A program made the position numbers and the translations under genes. Shown one piece after another: positions 34,506 through 44,282 of a stretch of 64,000 nucleotides of DNA (position 1 is the stretch's first letter; every line of letters begins with the position of its first letter). The notes beneath the pieces were generated by a model. It was not told the origin of the DNA, searched no databases, and saw only the letters and a list, made by a program, of their open reading frames with translations. Source of the DNA: Kriegella aquimaris (lineage in GTDB: Bacteria; Bacteroidota; Bacteroidia; Flavobacteriales; Flavobacteriaceae); assembly GCF_900103215.1 (NCBI RefSeq), contig NZ_FNGV01000010.1, forward strand, positions 124,001-188,000. The letters are read 5' to 3'.

Positions 34506-35878
34506 CATTCTTCTTTCAACCTTTGTTGCTCCGTAGCTTCTGCCAAACGTTTCGGAATAATAGGAACGATCAAGGTCTTTCGTGGGTTTGTTTTTACAAA
34601 CGGATACAGTTCCAACGTATCTTTTACGGTTTCGGTGGTTTTTTGGAAGGCATTGGTACCGACCAATATTTCATTATGCGCATCGAATGCCAATTGTTCT
34701 TTTTGAGCACTTTCGCTTATTTTTCGTTGAATAACACCCGTTTTCAACTGTTTTAAGTATCCACCACTGGCTTCTATAGTTTTAAAAAGGTCCAATGCTT
34801 TTTGGGCCAATTGTTGGGTAAGGGTCTCGATATAGTACGCACCTCCGGCAGCATGGGCGACCTGATTATAATGACTTTCATGTTTGAGCAGCAACAACTG
34901 ATTTCGGGCCAGTCGTTCCCCAAAATCATTGTCTTTGTGATAGATAGCATCATAGGGTGCATTGCAAATCGTATCGGCACCACCAAGAATGGCGGACATA
35001 CATTCGGTGGTCGTTCGCAGCATGTTCGTGTTCGGGGAATATAGGGTTTTGTTCCGTCTGGTAGGTGTGGCCACAATATGGCAATCGGGGGCAATATCGT
35101 AAGTCTCGGCCAAGGTGCGCCATAAGAGACGCAGTGCGCGGACTTTGGCTATTTCAAAAAAGTAATTGCTGCCCACCGCTATTTTAAAAGTTATGCCCTT
35201 AATCAATGGTGGGGCCAGGAAATGCAGGTATTCGTGAGAATGCGCGAGGGCATAGGCCAACTGCTGTACCATAGTCGCCCCGGCATTTTGGTATAGCGAA
35301 GCATCGACCGATAAAATGCTGGTATTGCTATGCGCTTTTGATAACTTTAGAATTTCGGATACTGTTGCAAGGTCGGTGGCTTGGTTGGTATACCAATTTC
35401 CTGATTGCACAAAATGGCCGATGGGATCGAGATGCAAAAAACTACGTGTGGCGGTAGTTGTAGCTTTTAAAATTTGTTCCGCATACGATTTCGATAAAAA
35501 TTGACTCTTGAAATGCAGAGGGGTTTTGAACATGTCAATTCCGTTGATCAGTGTTTTAACCGCTATCTTTTCCGAGGGAATATTAAATAACAGACTTTCC
35601 ACACCGCGTTCTAAGGCTTTCAACGCTTTGGTATTCGTCCTTTTGGCATCGGCTACAAACAATTCTTGCCCTATCGCCCAAGTTTCAGGTACGTTTGGTT
35701 GGTCTAAAACGTTCTTTTCGAGGTCATCGGCATGGTAAAAGGGTTTGATGGGAATACCTTCCAACGACTCATAGATCATATTTTTATTATAATCCGCTCC
35801 CTTTAGGGCATACTGAATCTGCTGTTTCCAAGCTTTTGCCGAAACCGGTTGAAAATCGTCAAACAGTTTTTTCTCCAT
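34505..35878 (-). CDS. methylmalonyl-CoA mutase, small subunit
   Basis: Starting at 35878 (MEKKLFDDFQPVSAKAWKQQ) gives 457 residues; the frame is open back to 35920. It has the mutase family barrel (PFYHADDLEK, LHLDPIGHF, ALAHSHEYLHFL, AHAAGGAYYIETLTQQLAQK) but lacks the C-terminal cobalamin domain and the DxHxxG motif, as expected of the non-catalytic subunit. It forms the alpha-beta dimer with the next gene's product. The stop at 34505-34507 abuts the 7-bp repeat. Confidence 0.9.
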   Translation of the reverse strand: MEKKLFDDFQPVSAKAWKQQIQYALKGADYNKNMIYESLEGIPIKPFYHADDLEKNVLDQPNVPETWAIGQELFVADAKRTNTKALKALERGVESLLFNIPSEKIAVKTLINGIDMFKTPLHFKSQFLSKSYAEQILKATTTATRSFLHLDPIGHFVQSGNWYTNQATDLATVSEILKLSKAHSNTSILSVDASLYQNAGATMVQQLAYALAHSHEYLHFLAPPLIKGITFKIAVGSNYFFEIAKVRALRLLWRTLAETYDIAPDCHIVATPTRRNKTLYSPNTNMLRTTTECMSAILGGADTICNAPYDAIYHKDNDFGERLARNQLLLLKHESHYNQVAHAAGGAYYIETLTQQLAQKALDLFKTIEASGGYLKQLKTGVIQRKISESAQKEQLAFDAHNEILVGTNAFQKTTETVKDTLELYPFVKTNPRKTLIVPIIPKRLAEATEQQRLKEE

Positions 35879-36382
35879 AAAATCGTTAAAATAGTAATGT
35901 GCAGTTAAGCCAAAATCCACGATTGCCCTATACGTCCTGTCAGCATTAAGGTAACACTAATGGTAGTGAAAAGTACGATTTTCGCAGTGAACAGGAAAGC
36001 ATTTCAAGGAACTTCAATCGGTAGTTTTGTGGGAAAAAAGTAGCCGTCCTAGAGCATTGATAACTTAAAGTTATGGGCTAAGCTTAAAACGCTAGTAGTA
36101 AATACATTGCCTTTTTTGTGTTTTTTAGTGGCAGAAAAGCCTAATTCATATGCCCTTACAATTTGAAGGGCTTTGGTAACTTCTTTCCAAGATTATGGCT
36201 ACCCGAATAAATGTATTATATTTAAGAAGAAGAAGTTCCATGATATTTATATGTTTTAGTAGCTAATCCCCCGTATTTCGCCAGCAATCGGCAGCTTTGT
36301 GGAATATTTTTCTAGAGAGTAGTTGTGTTCGACCAAACACTTGATACTTCCTGAAAATTAACAGATTGCTAAAAAGAGGGGT
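35879..36382. other. intergenic region between mutase and capsule genes
   Basis: No gene is recognised. Two copies of a degenerate motif, CAATCGGTAGTTTTGTGG at 36015 and CAATCGGCAGCTTTGTGG at 36285, both followed by a region with CTAGAG, form an imperfect direct repeat. This could be a scar of past rearrangement at the edge of the polysaccharide locus. Confidence 0.35.
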
Positions 36383-37093
36383 ATGTTAGAACGAATTAAG
36401 AAAGTAGTAAGGGGCGTACGAAGATCGATTAAAACCGGACATTTCAAAAAAGAGTTGTCTTGTGAACATCTTTGGCTGGGTACGCGTTACGGGGGTTTTT
36501 ATGTTTGGCCTGGATCTTTAAATGAAAACTCGATTGTATATTCCTTTGGAATAGGGGAAGACGTATCTTTTGATAGTGAGATCCACAAAAGGTATGGTTG
36601 CCATGTGTACGGCTTTGACCCCACACCAAAATCAATACGGTGGATCAAAGGTCAAAAGCTTTTCGAGAAATTTCATTTCCATGAATTTGGGTTGAGTACA
36701 CAAAGTGGGTTCGCCAATTTTTTCTTGCCGAAAAACCCCGATCATGTATCGGGTAGCTTATTTGTGAACAGCAATACGAGTGCCCTGGAAAAAGTTCAGG
36801 TAGAGATGCGATCATTGGAAGATATTGTAACTGAAAATCAACATACACATATTGACGTGCTGAAAATAGATATTGAGGGTGCGGAATATGGTGTTGTCGA
36901 AAGTATCTTGGACAGCGGTATCTCGATTACCCAAATTTTGATTGAATTCCATGATCGTATGATAAAAGATGGCGTGTCTCAATCGAAACGATTGGTCAAA
37001 AAATTAAAGGAGAAGGGATACGGTATATTTGCCGTTTCGGAATCTTTTGAGGAAGTGTCTTTTGTCAAAAGGGACAGGCTACTGCAATCCTGA
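36383..37093 (+). CDS. FkbM-family methyltransferase
   Basis: A 236-residue SAM-dependent methyltransferase of the FkbM family. The SAM-binding start is SIVYSFGIGEDVSFDSEI, followed by VYGFDPTPKSIRWI, VEMRSLEDIV and the signature IDVLKIDIEGAEYGVVES. Members methylate sugars or aglycones, often in exopolysaccharide or O-antigen loci. Here it opens the capsule region, divided from the sugar transferase by a convergent 33-base gap. The target hydroxyl is unknown. Confidence 0.8.
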   Translation: MLERIKKVVRGVRRSIKTGHFKKELSCEHLWLGTRYGGFYVWPGSLNENSIVYSFGIGEDVSFDSEIHKRYGCHVYGFDPTPKSIRWIKGQKLFEKFHFHEFGLSTQSGFANFFLPKNPDHVSGSLFVNSNTSALEKVQVEMRSLEDIVTENQHTHIDVLKIDIEGAEYGVVESILDSGISITQILIEFHDRMIKDGVSQSKRLVKKLKEKGYGIFAVSESFEEVSFVKRDRLLQS

Positions 37094-37126
37094 TGAGGTT
37101 GTTTTTTGGTGTGACGGTTAGTGCAA

Positions 37127-38482
37127 CTAATACGCTTTTTCTTCCCCCAATACCGCGTTGAAAACGGTCTTTACAATAATCCGTAAATCAAGGGCAAAGG
37201 TCCATTTTTCGACATAAAAAATATCGAGCCGAACCCTATTCAAAATATCGGCTTTTTTAAGTATTTCACCTCGGTAACCGCGTACTTGCGCCAAGCCCGT
37301 TATACCTGGTTTTACAAAGTGGCGTACCAAATATTTGTCGACCGAAGTTTCATAATCTTGGGTATGTAGTGCCATATGGGGACGCGGACCGACAACACTC
37401 ATGTCGCCCAAAAGCACATTAATAAATTGAGGCAATTCATCGAGACTCGTCTTTCGCAATATCTTCCCTATTCGAGTAATTCGCATGTCGTTTTTGCTGG
37501 CCATTTTTGAATGGGCATCGGTGCTGGCCGTCATGGATCTAAATTTATAGCACCAGAACGGTCTACGCTTAAACCCGTGCCGTTTTTGTTTAAAGAACAA
37601 GTCTCCGGGAGACTCCAATTTAATTAAGATATACAACAAAGGGGTAAGCCAAGACAGTATACAAACAATGACGAGCGAAGAGAAAATAATATCAAAGGTC
37701 CGCTTAATGATACGGGCAAATTCGGTATCCAAGGGTACTTTTCGCAGGTTAAGTACGGGTACATTACCATACGATTCTATCGACATGGCCCTGGAATATA
37801 TTTCCTTATTGTCTAGTATTATTTTAAACCTGATTAAGTTATTGTCTGCAAAATCGATAAGATTTTCCAGTTGTTGATGGTTAAACTTTGAGGCGACACA
37901 GTAAATTTCATCGATTTCGTTTTGCAAAATATAGCCGAAGCAATCGACGATTTTACCCAAATAGGTAGGACTTTTAGATTCTTGGTCATCAAAAAAACCT
38001 TTATATCGATAGCCCAGTTCGGGATCGTCAAATTCCTTTCGAATTTTCTTTAGGTTGCCATCCCTGCCAATAACAATCACATTGACAGAATTACCACCGA
38101 CCATTCTATATTTGCGTATAGTCCAAAAGAAGATTATTCGATACCACATGAGACAGACACAGATCAATAAAAAGACCAAAAGTTGATAGTACAGCGAAGT
38201 AAAGTTTCGGCCTATAAGCCCGAATAAGGCAAAATAAGCAAGGCCATAGATGACGAACAATTGTATCATTTTATGAAACTTGGTCATAAAACGTTCTTTC
38301 CGATCTTTTGGGTAATAGTTTAAAAAATAGGTGATGAGCAGCCAAGAAATAGTGTAGTACAGAATGTTAAACGGGTTGAGGTAGGTTTCCGGCGTAAGAA
38401 AATAGAGTACGCCATTGATAATCCCCAAATTGAGGACAATGGAAACTGGAATAATAAGGTCGGATTTCTTATACCTTTTCAT
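37127..38482 (-). CDS. undecaprenyl-phosphate sugar phosphotransferase (initiating transferase, WcaJ type)
   Basis: Starting at 38482 gives 451 residues; a TTG at 38488 is a weaker option, and the decayed copy at 40912 shares the MKR start. The first half has membrane helices (IPVSIVLNLGIINGVLYFLT; LFVIYGLAYFALFGLIG) plus a CoA-binding-like domain. The C-terminal half is the bacterial sugar transferase domain: KRTFDIIFSSLVIVCIL, WCYKFRSM, FLDELPQ-like RKTSLDELPQFINVL and GDMSVVGPRP. It transfers a hexose-1-phosphate to undecaprenyl phosphate, starting the repeat unit. The exact sugar is not determined. Confidence 0.9.
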   Translation of the reverse strand: MKRYKKSDLIIPVSIVLNLGIINGVLYFLTPETYLNPFNILYYTISWLLITYFLNYYPKDRKERFMTKFHKMIQLFVIYGLAYFALFGLIGRNFTSLYYQLLVFLLICVCLMWYRIIFFWTIRKYRMVGGNSVNVIVIGRDGNLKKIRKEFDDPELGYRYKGFFDDQESKSPTYLGKIVDCFGYILQNEIDEIYCVASKFNHQQLENLIDFADNNLIRFKIILDNKEIYSRAMSIESYGNVPVLNLRKVPLDTEFARIIKRTFDIIFSSLVIVCILSWLTPLLYILIKLESPGDLFFKQKRHGFKRRPFWCYKFRSMTASTDAHSKMASKNDMRITRIGKILRKTSLDELPQFINVLLGDMSVVGPRPHMALHTQDYETSVDKYLVRHFVKPGITGLAQVRGYRGEILKKADILNRVRLDIFYVEKWTFALDLRIIVKTVFNAVLGEEKAY

Positions 38483-38488
38483 GGGCAA

Positions 38489-39138
38489 GATTAAAATTTC
38501 CGATATTACTTTTTAACATAACCATTGGTTTTAATACAAAAACATGCTGGTTATCCCTGATACTTTTATAGCATTGAGGGCACCAAATAGGTCAAGCAAA
38601 TAATGGGTGTTTAAAACATGTTTTTGAAATACCAAAGACATTTTCACAACTGGTAAATGTATGACATAGACTTAAAAGTGACAAGTGCCATACTATTTTA
38701 TTATAAATAATGTAAAATATTAGGTATATAAATAAGTTATTCGTAATATTTTCTTTTGATTGACTCTTTTTTTAATTTGGTCAAGAACAAATTTTAGTAA
38801 TAATAGGCGTTAGAGAAGAGCTATTAAGGTATATCATACCTGTTTTTTCCGAGTTGCGAAGCTGATTTCCAAGCGGTACCCTTTTTATTGACTAAACCAA
38901 AAAAAATATCACGCACAGTAACCGGCACTACATATAAAAGTATTGGTTTTAGATTGTAAGATATACCTTAATCGAGAAGCTTTAAAGGAAACTAAAATTC
39001 TGGAGGAGTAAAACTTTAGAATTATTTCAATAAATGGAAATACAAGTTTTAAAATGCTTTTGTGAATTGAATTAAGAGGTCTAATCTTCCGAAAATCATC
39101 TAATAGATTTTCTAAATTAGAGCTGTAAAAGCACGAAA
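38489..39138. other. AT-rich intergenic region, partly duplicated downstream
   Basis: The first about 170 bases upstream of the sugar transferase have a diverged copy at about 41070-41250. The rest (to 39138) shows no recognised gene, repeat or terminator. Confidence 0.5.
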
Positions 39139-40134
39139 TTAATTAATCTGCTCCCAAGCATTGCCACTACTTTGCAGTTGGGTTACGCTCCCTGCAGGAA
39201 ATTCAGTTTGCCACTGCGATTGGGAATCATTGTAACCGCCACCATTTGCTATTCGAACCCTAGTATTTTCTGTAGGATTATTAATATCTTTAGGACTTGT
39301 TTTTATAATATATATTCTGCCAATACAGGTTGAAGGATCGGGTAATGTAACCCATGTAGACCAAGAAATAATAGTAGTGTGGTGTTCCTCGGTTAAAATT
39401 CTCGGATACCCAATAGGTTTGGAGACGGAACCTTGTATACTTAAGGTTGTCAAATTATCTGAAAATAAGCTAAATTCTGAATCATCTACAAATGAACCAA
39501 TCCGTAGTTGCTTATTCTCTTCATTCCAGTATAAGTTGGCATTATCTTCTGAAGGTTGAGTATTAGCTCCTGCAAAAAAAATAGAACCTTTGGCACCAGT
39601 ATGCCCACCGACTGCTACCGCATCTAATTGTAATCTAGTAACAAAATCTTCGGGTGCCGTACCATCTTCTCCTTTTACCCGACCAAGAAATTCAGCAATT
39701 TGCGCGTCTACATCACCAGTATCTACCGTAAGTTTAGCCGTAAGGGTCTTTTCTTCAGCTATAGATTGGGCAGTTGTAAGGTCCACATAATTCTGAAACT
39801 GTGATGCTAGATCAGTTTGGTCTCTTAGGTCTCCTGTAATAGCACCCCAAGAAATATTGCCTGTACTGCTTCCAGCGCATAAATTGTTCCAATTTGTACC
39901 ATCGTAGTAAAAAATACAAGAAGCGTCAGTGTTATAAACGATAGCGCCTTGTAGTGGGTTTAGAGCGCGCATTTCGGTTTCAGAAACACGGCTTATAACT
40001 AAAGCCTTGGTAGTACTCTCGAGCTCTAACAAGGAGGAAGAATCTAAAACTTGTGGATTTTCCCCAATTTTGATTTGAGCGGAAACCAAGTTTGCCAAAA
40101 TGAGCAATGAAATTAGAAGGGGGAACTTTTTCAT
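39139..40134 (-). CDS. secreted protein of unknown function, tail-fibre-like layout
   Basis: A start at 40134 gives 331 residues with a signal peptide (MKKFPLLISLLILANLVSAQ). The N-terminal part (IKIGENPQVLDSSSLLELES, ... GAIVYNTDASCIFYYDGTNWNNLC) has the repeated 'G..VYNTD...FYYDGTNW' pattern common in secreted Bacteroidota proteins with trimeric-fibre-like features. The second part contains Ala/Gly/Thr-rich stretches and ends in a beta-like region (SVTQLQSSGNAWEQIN). No enzyme motif is visible. It is probably a cell-surface or secreted structural protein. It lies between the sugar transferase and its decayed duplicate. Confidence 0.6.
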   Translation of the reverse strand: MKKFPLLISLLILANLVSAQIKIGENPQVLDSSSLLELESTTKALVISRVSETEMRALNPLQGAIVYNTDASCIFYYDGTNWNNLCAGSSTGNISWGAITGDLRDQTDLASQFQNYVDLTTAQSIAEEKTLTAKLTVDTGDVDAQIAEFLGRVKGEDGTAPEDFVTRLQLDAVAVGGHTGAKGSIFFAGANTQPSEDNANLYWNEENKQLRIGSFVDDSEFSLFSDNLTTLSIQGSVSKPIGYPRILTEEHHTTIISWSTWVTLPDPSTCIGRIYIIKTSPKDINNPTENTRVRIANGGGYNDSQSQWQTEFPAGSVTQLQSSGNAWEQIN

Positions 40135-40359
40135 AGCGTTGTTCGTCACTAGAATGATAGCTTATTCAAAGTAGTGATCATATAATACAATGAATAAAGT
40201 TATAAAAATATTATGGTTTTAACGTTTTTTATCGACATTGTGTTAAAAACATCGATATATTAAATCATTATTGTCTTCAACGGGGCATATTTGAAATTGA
40301 ATGATATTAGAAAGAGGTTAGAAGCTTTTTAATATTTACCCTATTTAATACCGTCAATA

Positions 40360-40921
40360 TCTTCTTTTCTTCTTAGCACTTCCTGTACTTTTAGAAACTG
40401 AATTTGGCTCAAGAAAATTCCAGATTATACGATTAAATTTGTACAATTGATGATATTTATAGGAATGTTAACTGCTTTCGGCAATCCCATATCTGCAGCA
40501 GCAGGTTCGCAAGGCAAAATTCGTAATTTCCAATTAATTGCTGGAGGAATAAATATAACGATAGTACCTATAGCTTATCACATTTTTAAAATATGTTCAG
40601 TTCCTGAATACGTTTTTTATTGTTCAAATAATAATTTCAATAATAGCGGAAATAGCAAGGTTATTAATAATTAAAAACATGATTAATCTATCACTAAGAA
40701 GTGATTTTAATGAGGTTGTTGTTACAAGTACGAAGGTTATTTTTATGTCAATTATTTTACCAGTAATACTTGTTTTAAATTTACCTAAAGATTTTCTTTC
40801 CTTTATAATTGTTGGCTTAAGTTGTTTACTCTCTGTTAGTTATGCTATTTTCTTTTTTGGTCTGAATAAATTAGCAAAGGAATTTGTCGAAGAAAAAATA
40901 ATAGTACTCAAAAATAGGTGA
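40360..40921 (+). pseudogene. C-terminal remnant of an O-antigen flippase (Wzx), frameshifted
   Basis: In one frame FFLLALPVLLETEF appears (about 40361-40406). After a shift the next reads IWLKKIPDYTIKFVQLMIFI and GMLTAFGNPISAAAGSQGKI. A second shift near 40625 joins IISIIAEIARLLIIKNMINL to the final helix of LRSDFNEVVVTSTKVIFMSI. Together they follow the last third of a polysaccharide flippase, with several membrane segments. No start is present and at least two shifts occur, so it is not functional. The ORFs beginning 40447 and 40679 belong to this relic. Confidence 0.75.
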
Positions 40922-41069
40922 TCAGTAGCCATGAACTATTGTAATAGATGATATGGAATGGTTGTAGATAGGTACGCAGTGTAAGAAGGTATAGAACACC
41001 GTTGATAATTGTCAGATGGACTGCAATGGACATGGGAATAATCAAATCGGAATACTTAAATCTTTTCAT
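40912..41069 (-). pseudogene. decayed duplicate of the 5' end of the initiating sugar transferase
   Basis: Reading the minus strand from 41069 gives MKRFKYSDLIIPMSIAVHLT, IINGVLYLLTLRTYLQPFHI and IYYNSSWLLITYF, then TGA. This closely matches residues 1-52 of the intact copy at 37127-38482 (MKRYKKSDLIIPVSIVLNLG...). The upstream bases 41070-41250 also match the intact gene's upstream region. The copy ends exactly where the flippase remnant ends, showing a junction of two broken genes. Confidence 0.85.
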
Positions 41070-41484
41070 CGACAAGCTTAAAATTTCCGATAATTATCTT
41101 CGACATAACCAACAATTCTAGCACAAATAAATACGATTGATTGCTTATGTTTTTTAGTATTGGGGAGCTACTAGTAGGTTAATCAAATAAGGGATATGTA
41201 AATAGTGCTTTTTGGGAGAGATAAACTCCATTTTTAATAAGAGGTAAATGTAAATAAATGGCTTTAATCGAACAAGTCAAGATGTGAAATATTTGAAGAA
41301 TTCCTATTATATTTGGAAATATTGATGAGTTTGATAAATATTTTAGAGTATGGTGATTGAAATGATATTTTGGCGGATCTTTACCTAGTATATTGAAAAT
41401 ATTTTTTTTATTTTCTTAAATTGCCCACCTTTATGAAATGGCTGCTATATATTTTCTTGGCAGATTAAATGGAATATTTCAATT
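41070..41484. other. duplicated upstream region, then AT-rich leader of the next gene
   Basis: To about 41250 the sequence is a diverged copy of 38489-38660. The rest is AT-rich and contains no recognised gene. It likely carries the promoter of the WecG/TagA gene at 41485, but no -7/-33 pair is clear. Confidence 0.5.
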
Positions 41485-42234
41485 ATGAGCCCATATACGG
41501 AAAACTTTACTAACATTTTTGGTTATAACGTGTTCTCTTCCACCTTAGACGTTGTCGATGCAGAGGAAAGACAAGTATTACTGAATACTTTTAGTCCTAA
41601 TTCTTATGGAATAGCACTAAAAGATAAGGCTTTTGAAGCGGCACTTAAGAATACAGACTATCTAGTATTAGATGGTATGGGAATAGCTATCGGTTCCTTG
41701 TTTCTTCATGGTAAAAATATAAAAAAAATCGCCGGCCAAGATTGTTTTGATTTTTTTATGGACAAAGCTAATGAACGACATTGGCGGATATTTTTTATGG
41801 GATCATCAACGCAAACATTAGAGAAAATTATAAAAAGGGCCAGTCGAGATTATCCTAATATTGAGTTGGCCGGTTATTCTCCCCCTTTCAAACCTGAATT
41901 CTCTAAAGAAGATAATAATGAGATTGTTCGTGCTATTAATGATTTTGATGCCCATGTAGTTTTTATAGGTTTGACAGCACCTAAACAGGAGAAATGGGCA
42001 TATGAACATAAACATCTACTCAATGCAAAAGTAATTAGCACTATTGGGAATGTTTTTGATTGGTATGCAGGCAATAGTAAGAGACCCGCGAATATCTGGA
42101 TAAAGCTCCGTATGGAATGGTTTGTTCGCATATTTATGCGACCTGAAATTTTAAAAAGAAATACTGGAAATCAAATGAAGTTTTTTAGAGACTTGCTGTT
42201 TCATGTACTCTATATAAAAAGAATAAAAGCTTAA
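41485..42234 (+). CDS. WecG/TagA/CpsF-family glycosyltransferase
   Basis: A 249-residue GT26 enzyme. Motifs: YLVLDGMGIAIGSLF (the conserved Asp-Gly-x-Gly region), IAGQDCFDFFMDKA, RIFFMGSSTQTLE, VVFIGLTAPKQEKW and a C-terminal RPANIWIKLRMEWFVRIFMRP that is a typical membrane-associating tail. Such enzymes add ManNAc(A) or a related sugar to the lipid-linked primer made by the initiating transferase. It is followed by a Gfo/Idh/MocA gene 18 bases later. Confidence 0.88.
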   Translation: MSPYTENFTNIFGYNVFSSTLDVVDAEERQVLLNTFSPNSYGIALKDKAFEAALKNTDYLVLDGMGIAIGSLFLHGKNIKKIAGQDCFDFFMDKANERHWRIFFMGSSTQTLEKIIKRASRDYPNIELAGYSPPFKPEFSKEDNNEIVRAINDFDAHVVFIGLTAPKQEKWAYEHKHLLNAKVISTIGNVFDWYAGNSKRPANIWIKLRMEWFVRIFMRPEILKRNTGNQMKFFRDLLFHVLYIKRIKA

Positions 42235-42252
42235 GTTTCAAATACGAAAATT

Positions 42253-43272
42253 ATGATAAAAGTTGGTCTTATAGGTGCTGGTAAAATGGGTATCTCTCAT
42301 TTAGCTATATTGGGTGCACATCCCGATGTGAAAGTTGTGGGAGTTTGTGACACTGCGAAAATGGTTGTGGGTGCTCTTGAAAAATACAGCAAATTTACGT
42401 GTTATAGCGATTATCGAAAGATGCTTGAAAAGGAGAAACCTGACGCGGTATTTGTTGCTTTGCCTACTAAATTTCACTATAACTTTGTAAAAGAGTTGCT
42501 TCAAAAAAAAATTCATGTATTCGCTGAGAAACCATTTTGTCTGAATCCCGAACAAGGGGCAGAGCTTAAGGAATTGGCAAAAGTAAATGGTTTGGTCAAT
42601 CAAGTTGGGTACCACAATAAATTCATTGGAACCTTTAAAGAAGTCAAGCGACTGATTAAAGGTAATTATTTAGGTGAAATCCATCATTTTGTTGGAGAGG
42701 CTTATGGACCGGTCGTTGTAAAAAAAAAGAGTGATACTTGGCGGTCCGATCCGGCTGAAGGCGGCGGATGTTTAATGGATTATGCTTCTCATGTAATTGA
42801 TTTAATCAATGATATTCTCTCTCCGGTAGCCTTGGCGAAAGGCACCGATTTAAAGTCGATTTACTCCTCTAATGTAGAGGATGCTGTTTATTCTCTTTTG
42901 GAGTTGGAAAACGGGGCAACTGGTATTTTGTCGGTGAATTGGAGTGATGATACCTATCGTAAGATGTCTACTTCCATAACAATTATGGGCGAAAAAGGTA
43001 AGATTATTTCCGATGCTAACGAATTAAAAGTCTATTTTAAAGACACCGACTGCCCGACTGGTTACTCGAAAGGCTGGAATGTAAAATATATCACAGACTT
43101 GACCGACCAAGTTGATTTTTATTTGCGAGGTGAAGAATATTCAGCACAAGTAGATTATTTTGTAAAAGCGGTTGAAGGTAAAGTACCCAATGACATAAAT
43201 ACATTTGAAAGTGCCTGGCTTACCGACAGGGCTATATCTATCATTAAAACCAAAGCAAAAGCAACTATATAA
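42253..43272 (+). CDS. Gfo/Idh/MocA-family sugar-nucleotide oxidoreductase
   Basis: A 339-residue protein with an N-terminal Rossmann fold (VGLIGAGKMGISHLAIL), the KPF motif with the catalytic Lys (HVFAEKPFCLNPEQG), VGYHNKFIGTFKE and the C-terminal beta-sheet domain (GGGCLMDYASHVIDLINDIL). Members oxidise or reduce NDP-sugars, e.g. forming 3-keto sugars for later amination. It ends at the first base of the next ATG (1-base overlap), so the two are translated together. Confidence 0.85.
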   Translation: MIKVGLIGAGKMGISHLAILGAHPDVKVVGVCDTAKMVVGALEKYSKFTCYSDYRKMLEKEKPDAVFVALPTKFHYNFVKELLQKKIHVFAEKPFCLNPEQGAELKELAKVNGLVNQVGYHNKFIGTFKEVKRLIKGNYLGEIHHFVGEAYGPVVVKKKSDTWRSDPAEGGGCLMDYASHVIDLINDILSPVALAKGTDLKSIYSSNVEDAVYSLLELENGATGILSVNWSDDTYRKMSTSITIMGEKGKIISDANELKVYFKDTDCPTGYSKGWNVKYITDLTDQVDFYLRGEEYSAQVDYFVKAVEGKVPNDINTFESAWLTDRAISIIKTKAKATI

Positions 43273-44138
43273 TGGAAAGAATCTTATACGGAGACAATCA
43301 GTTTTTTGCGGTCAATCATATTTCTGACTCCAAATCTAGAGAGCAGGCGATGAAGTTTAAAGATAATTCAGCCATTATCAAAACACTTGACTTTGCAATT
43401 GATGCGGGGATACAGACTTTTATGTGTACCACACATGATAGAATTGCTCAAATTTGCGATACCATACGGACTAATCCTAACCGTTACGGAGATTTTAAGA
43501 TATACCCTTGTATGCCTTATGCTCATAAATATGCCAATGCGGTAACTGAATTGGGTATTGCAGGTACTGTAAAACAATATGTGCCGGGTAATCTTTTTGG
43601 AACCATGTTTAAAGGAGGCATGGCATTTGTATCAAAAGACTACCTTAAAATCATGGAACTTCTGATAGATGCCGAAATGAAAATGTTTAAGGGTATAAAA
43701 ACACCTGTTATTTTTCTTCAAAATGTGATAACGGATCTTTTACTTGGTTTGGGAATGGTAGATATTTTAAAGGGTTTTTATGATTATGTTGCCAAGAAGT
43801 ATGATGCGGAGGCTGGTTTTATAACCATGAATATGCCCTTACTTCTAGATACCTTGGAATCAGTTGGTATTCAGAATCCAATTATCTGTGCTTCGATAAA
43901 TAAAGTTAATTTTCGAATGTCAGGGGGGAAAGAAATTTACGAAGAAACATTGCGAACTAGGAAATTTCGAGCCATCGCCATGCAGGTATTAGGTGGTGGT
44001 GCAATACCTCCAAAAGAAGCTCTCGAGTATGTTTGCAGTCTACCTAATGTAGAGTCAATACTTTTCGGAGCATCATCCAAGGGGAATATAGAGAATACAG
44101 TATCACATATTAACTATTTCGACGAAGCAAAAAACTGA
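43272..44138 (+). CDS. uncharacterised protein, possibly a TIM-barrel aldo/keto-reductase-like enzyme
   Basis: A 288-residue protein with no firm family. The start RILYGDNQFFAVNHIS, the HDRIAQICDTIRTNP, KIYPCMPYAHKYANA and the ending LPNVESILFGASSKGNIENT resemble barrel proteins of the aldo/keto reductase class, including a late 'SxxGAS..xNI..T' segment. The Tyr/Lys/His catalytic tetrad could not be placed. Its 1-base overlap with the sugar oxidoreductase and lack of a signal peptide suggest a cytosolic role in making an unusual sugar. No function is claimed. Confidence 0.5.
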   Translation: MERILYGDNQFFAVNHISDSKSREQAMKFKDNSAIIKTLDFAIDAGIQTFMCTTHDRIAQICDTIRTNPNRYGDFKIYPCMPYAHKYANAVTELGIAGTVKQYVPGNLFGTMFKGGMAFVSKDYLKIMELLIDAEMKMFKGIKTPVIFLQNVITDLLLGLGMVDILKGFYDYVAKKYDAEAGFITMNMPLLLDTLESVGIQNPIICASINKVNFRMSGGKEIYEETLRTRKFRAIAMQVLGGGAIPPKEALEYVCSLPNVESILFGASSKGNIENTVSHINYFDEAKN

Positions 44139-44282
44139 GTGAAAATATTTTTTTGATTATACATTTCTCGACCCTATCTTGGTTCGGGGTTTTCGCTTTA
44201 GAGCCCTTCATTATGTAGCCTTTCCCGTTTTGAAGGCTTCCCTAGTGTTTCGGACAGTATAAAAATTTACTACTTTTATATC

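Noticed and set aside
40447-40921. Two small membrane protein genes
   Set aside because: They are successive frames of one frameshifted flippase C-terminus, and neither has a credible start.
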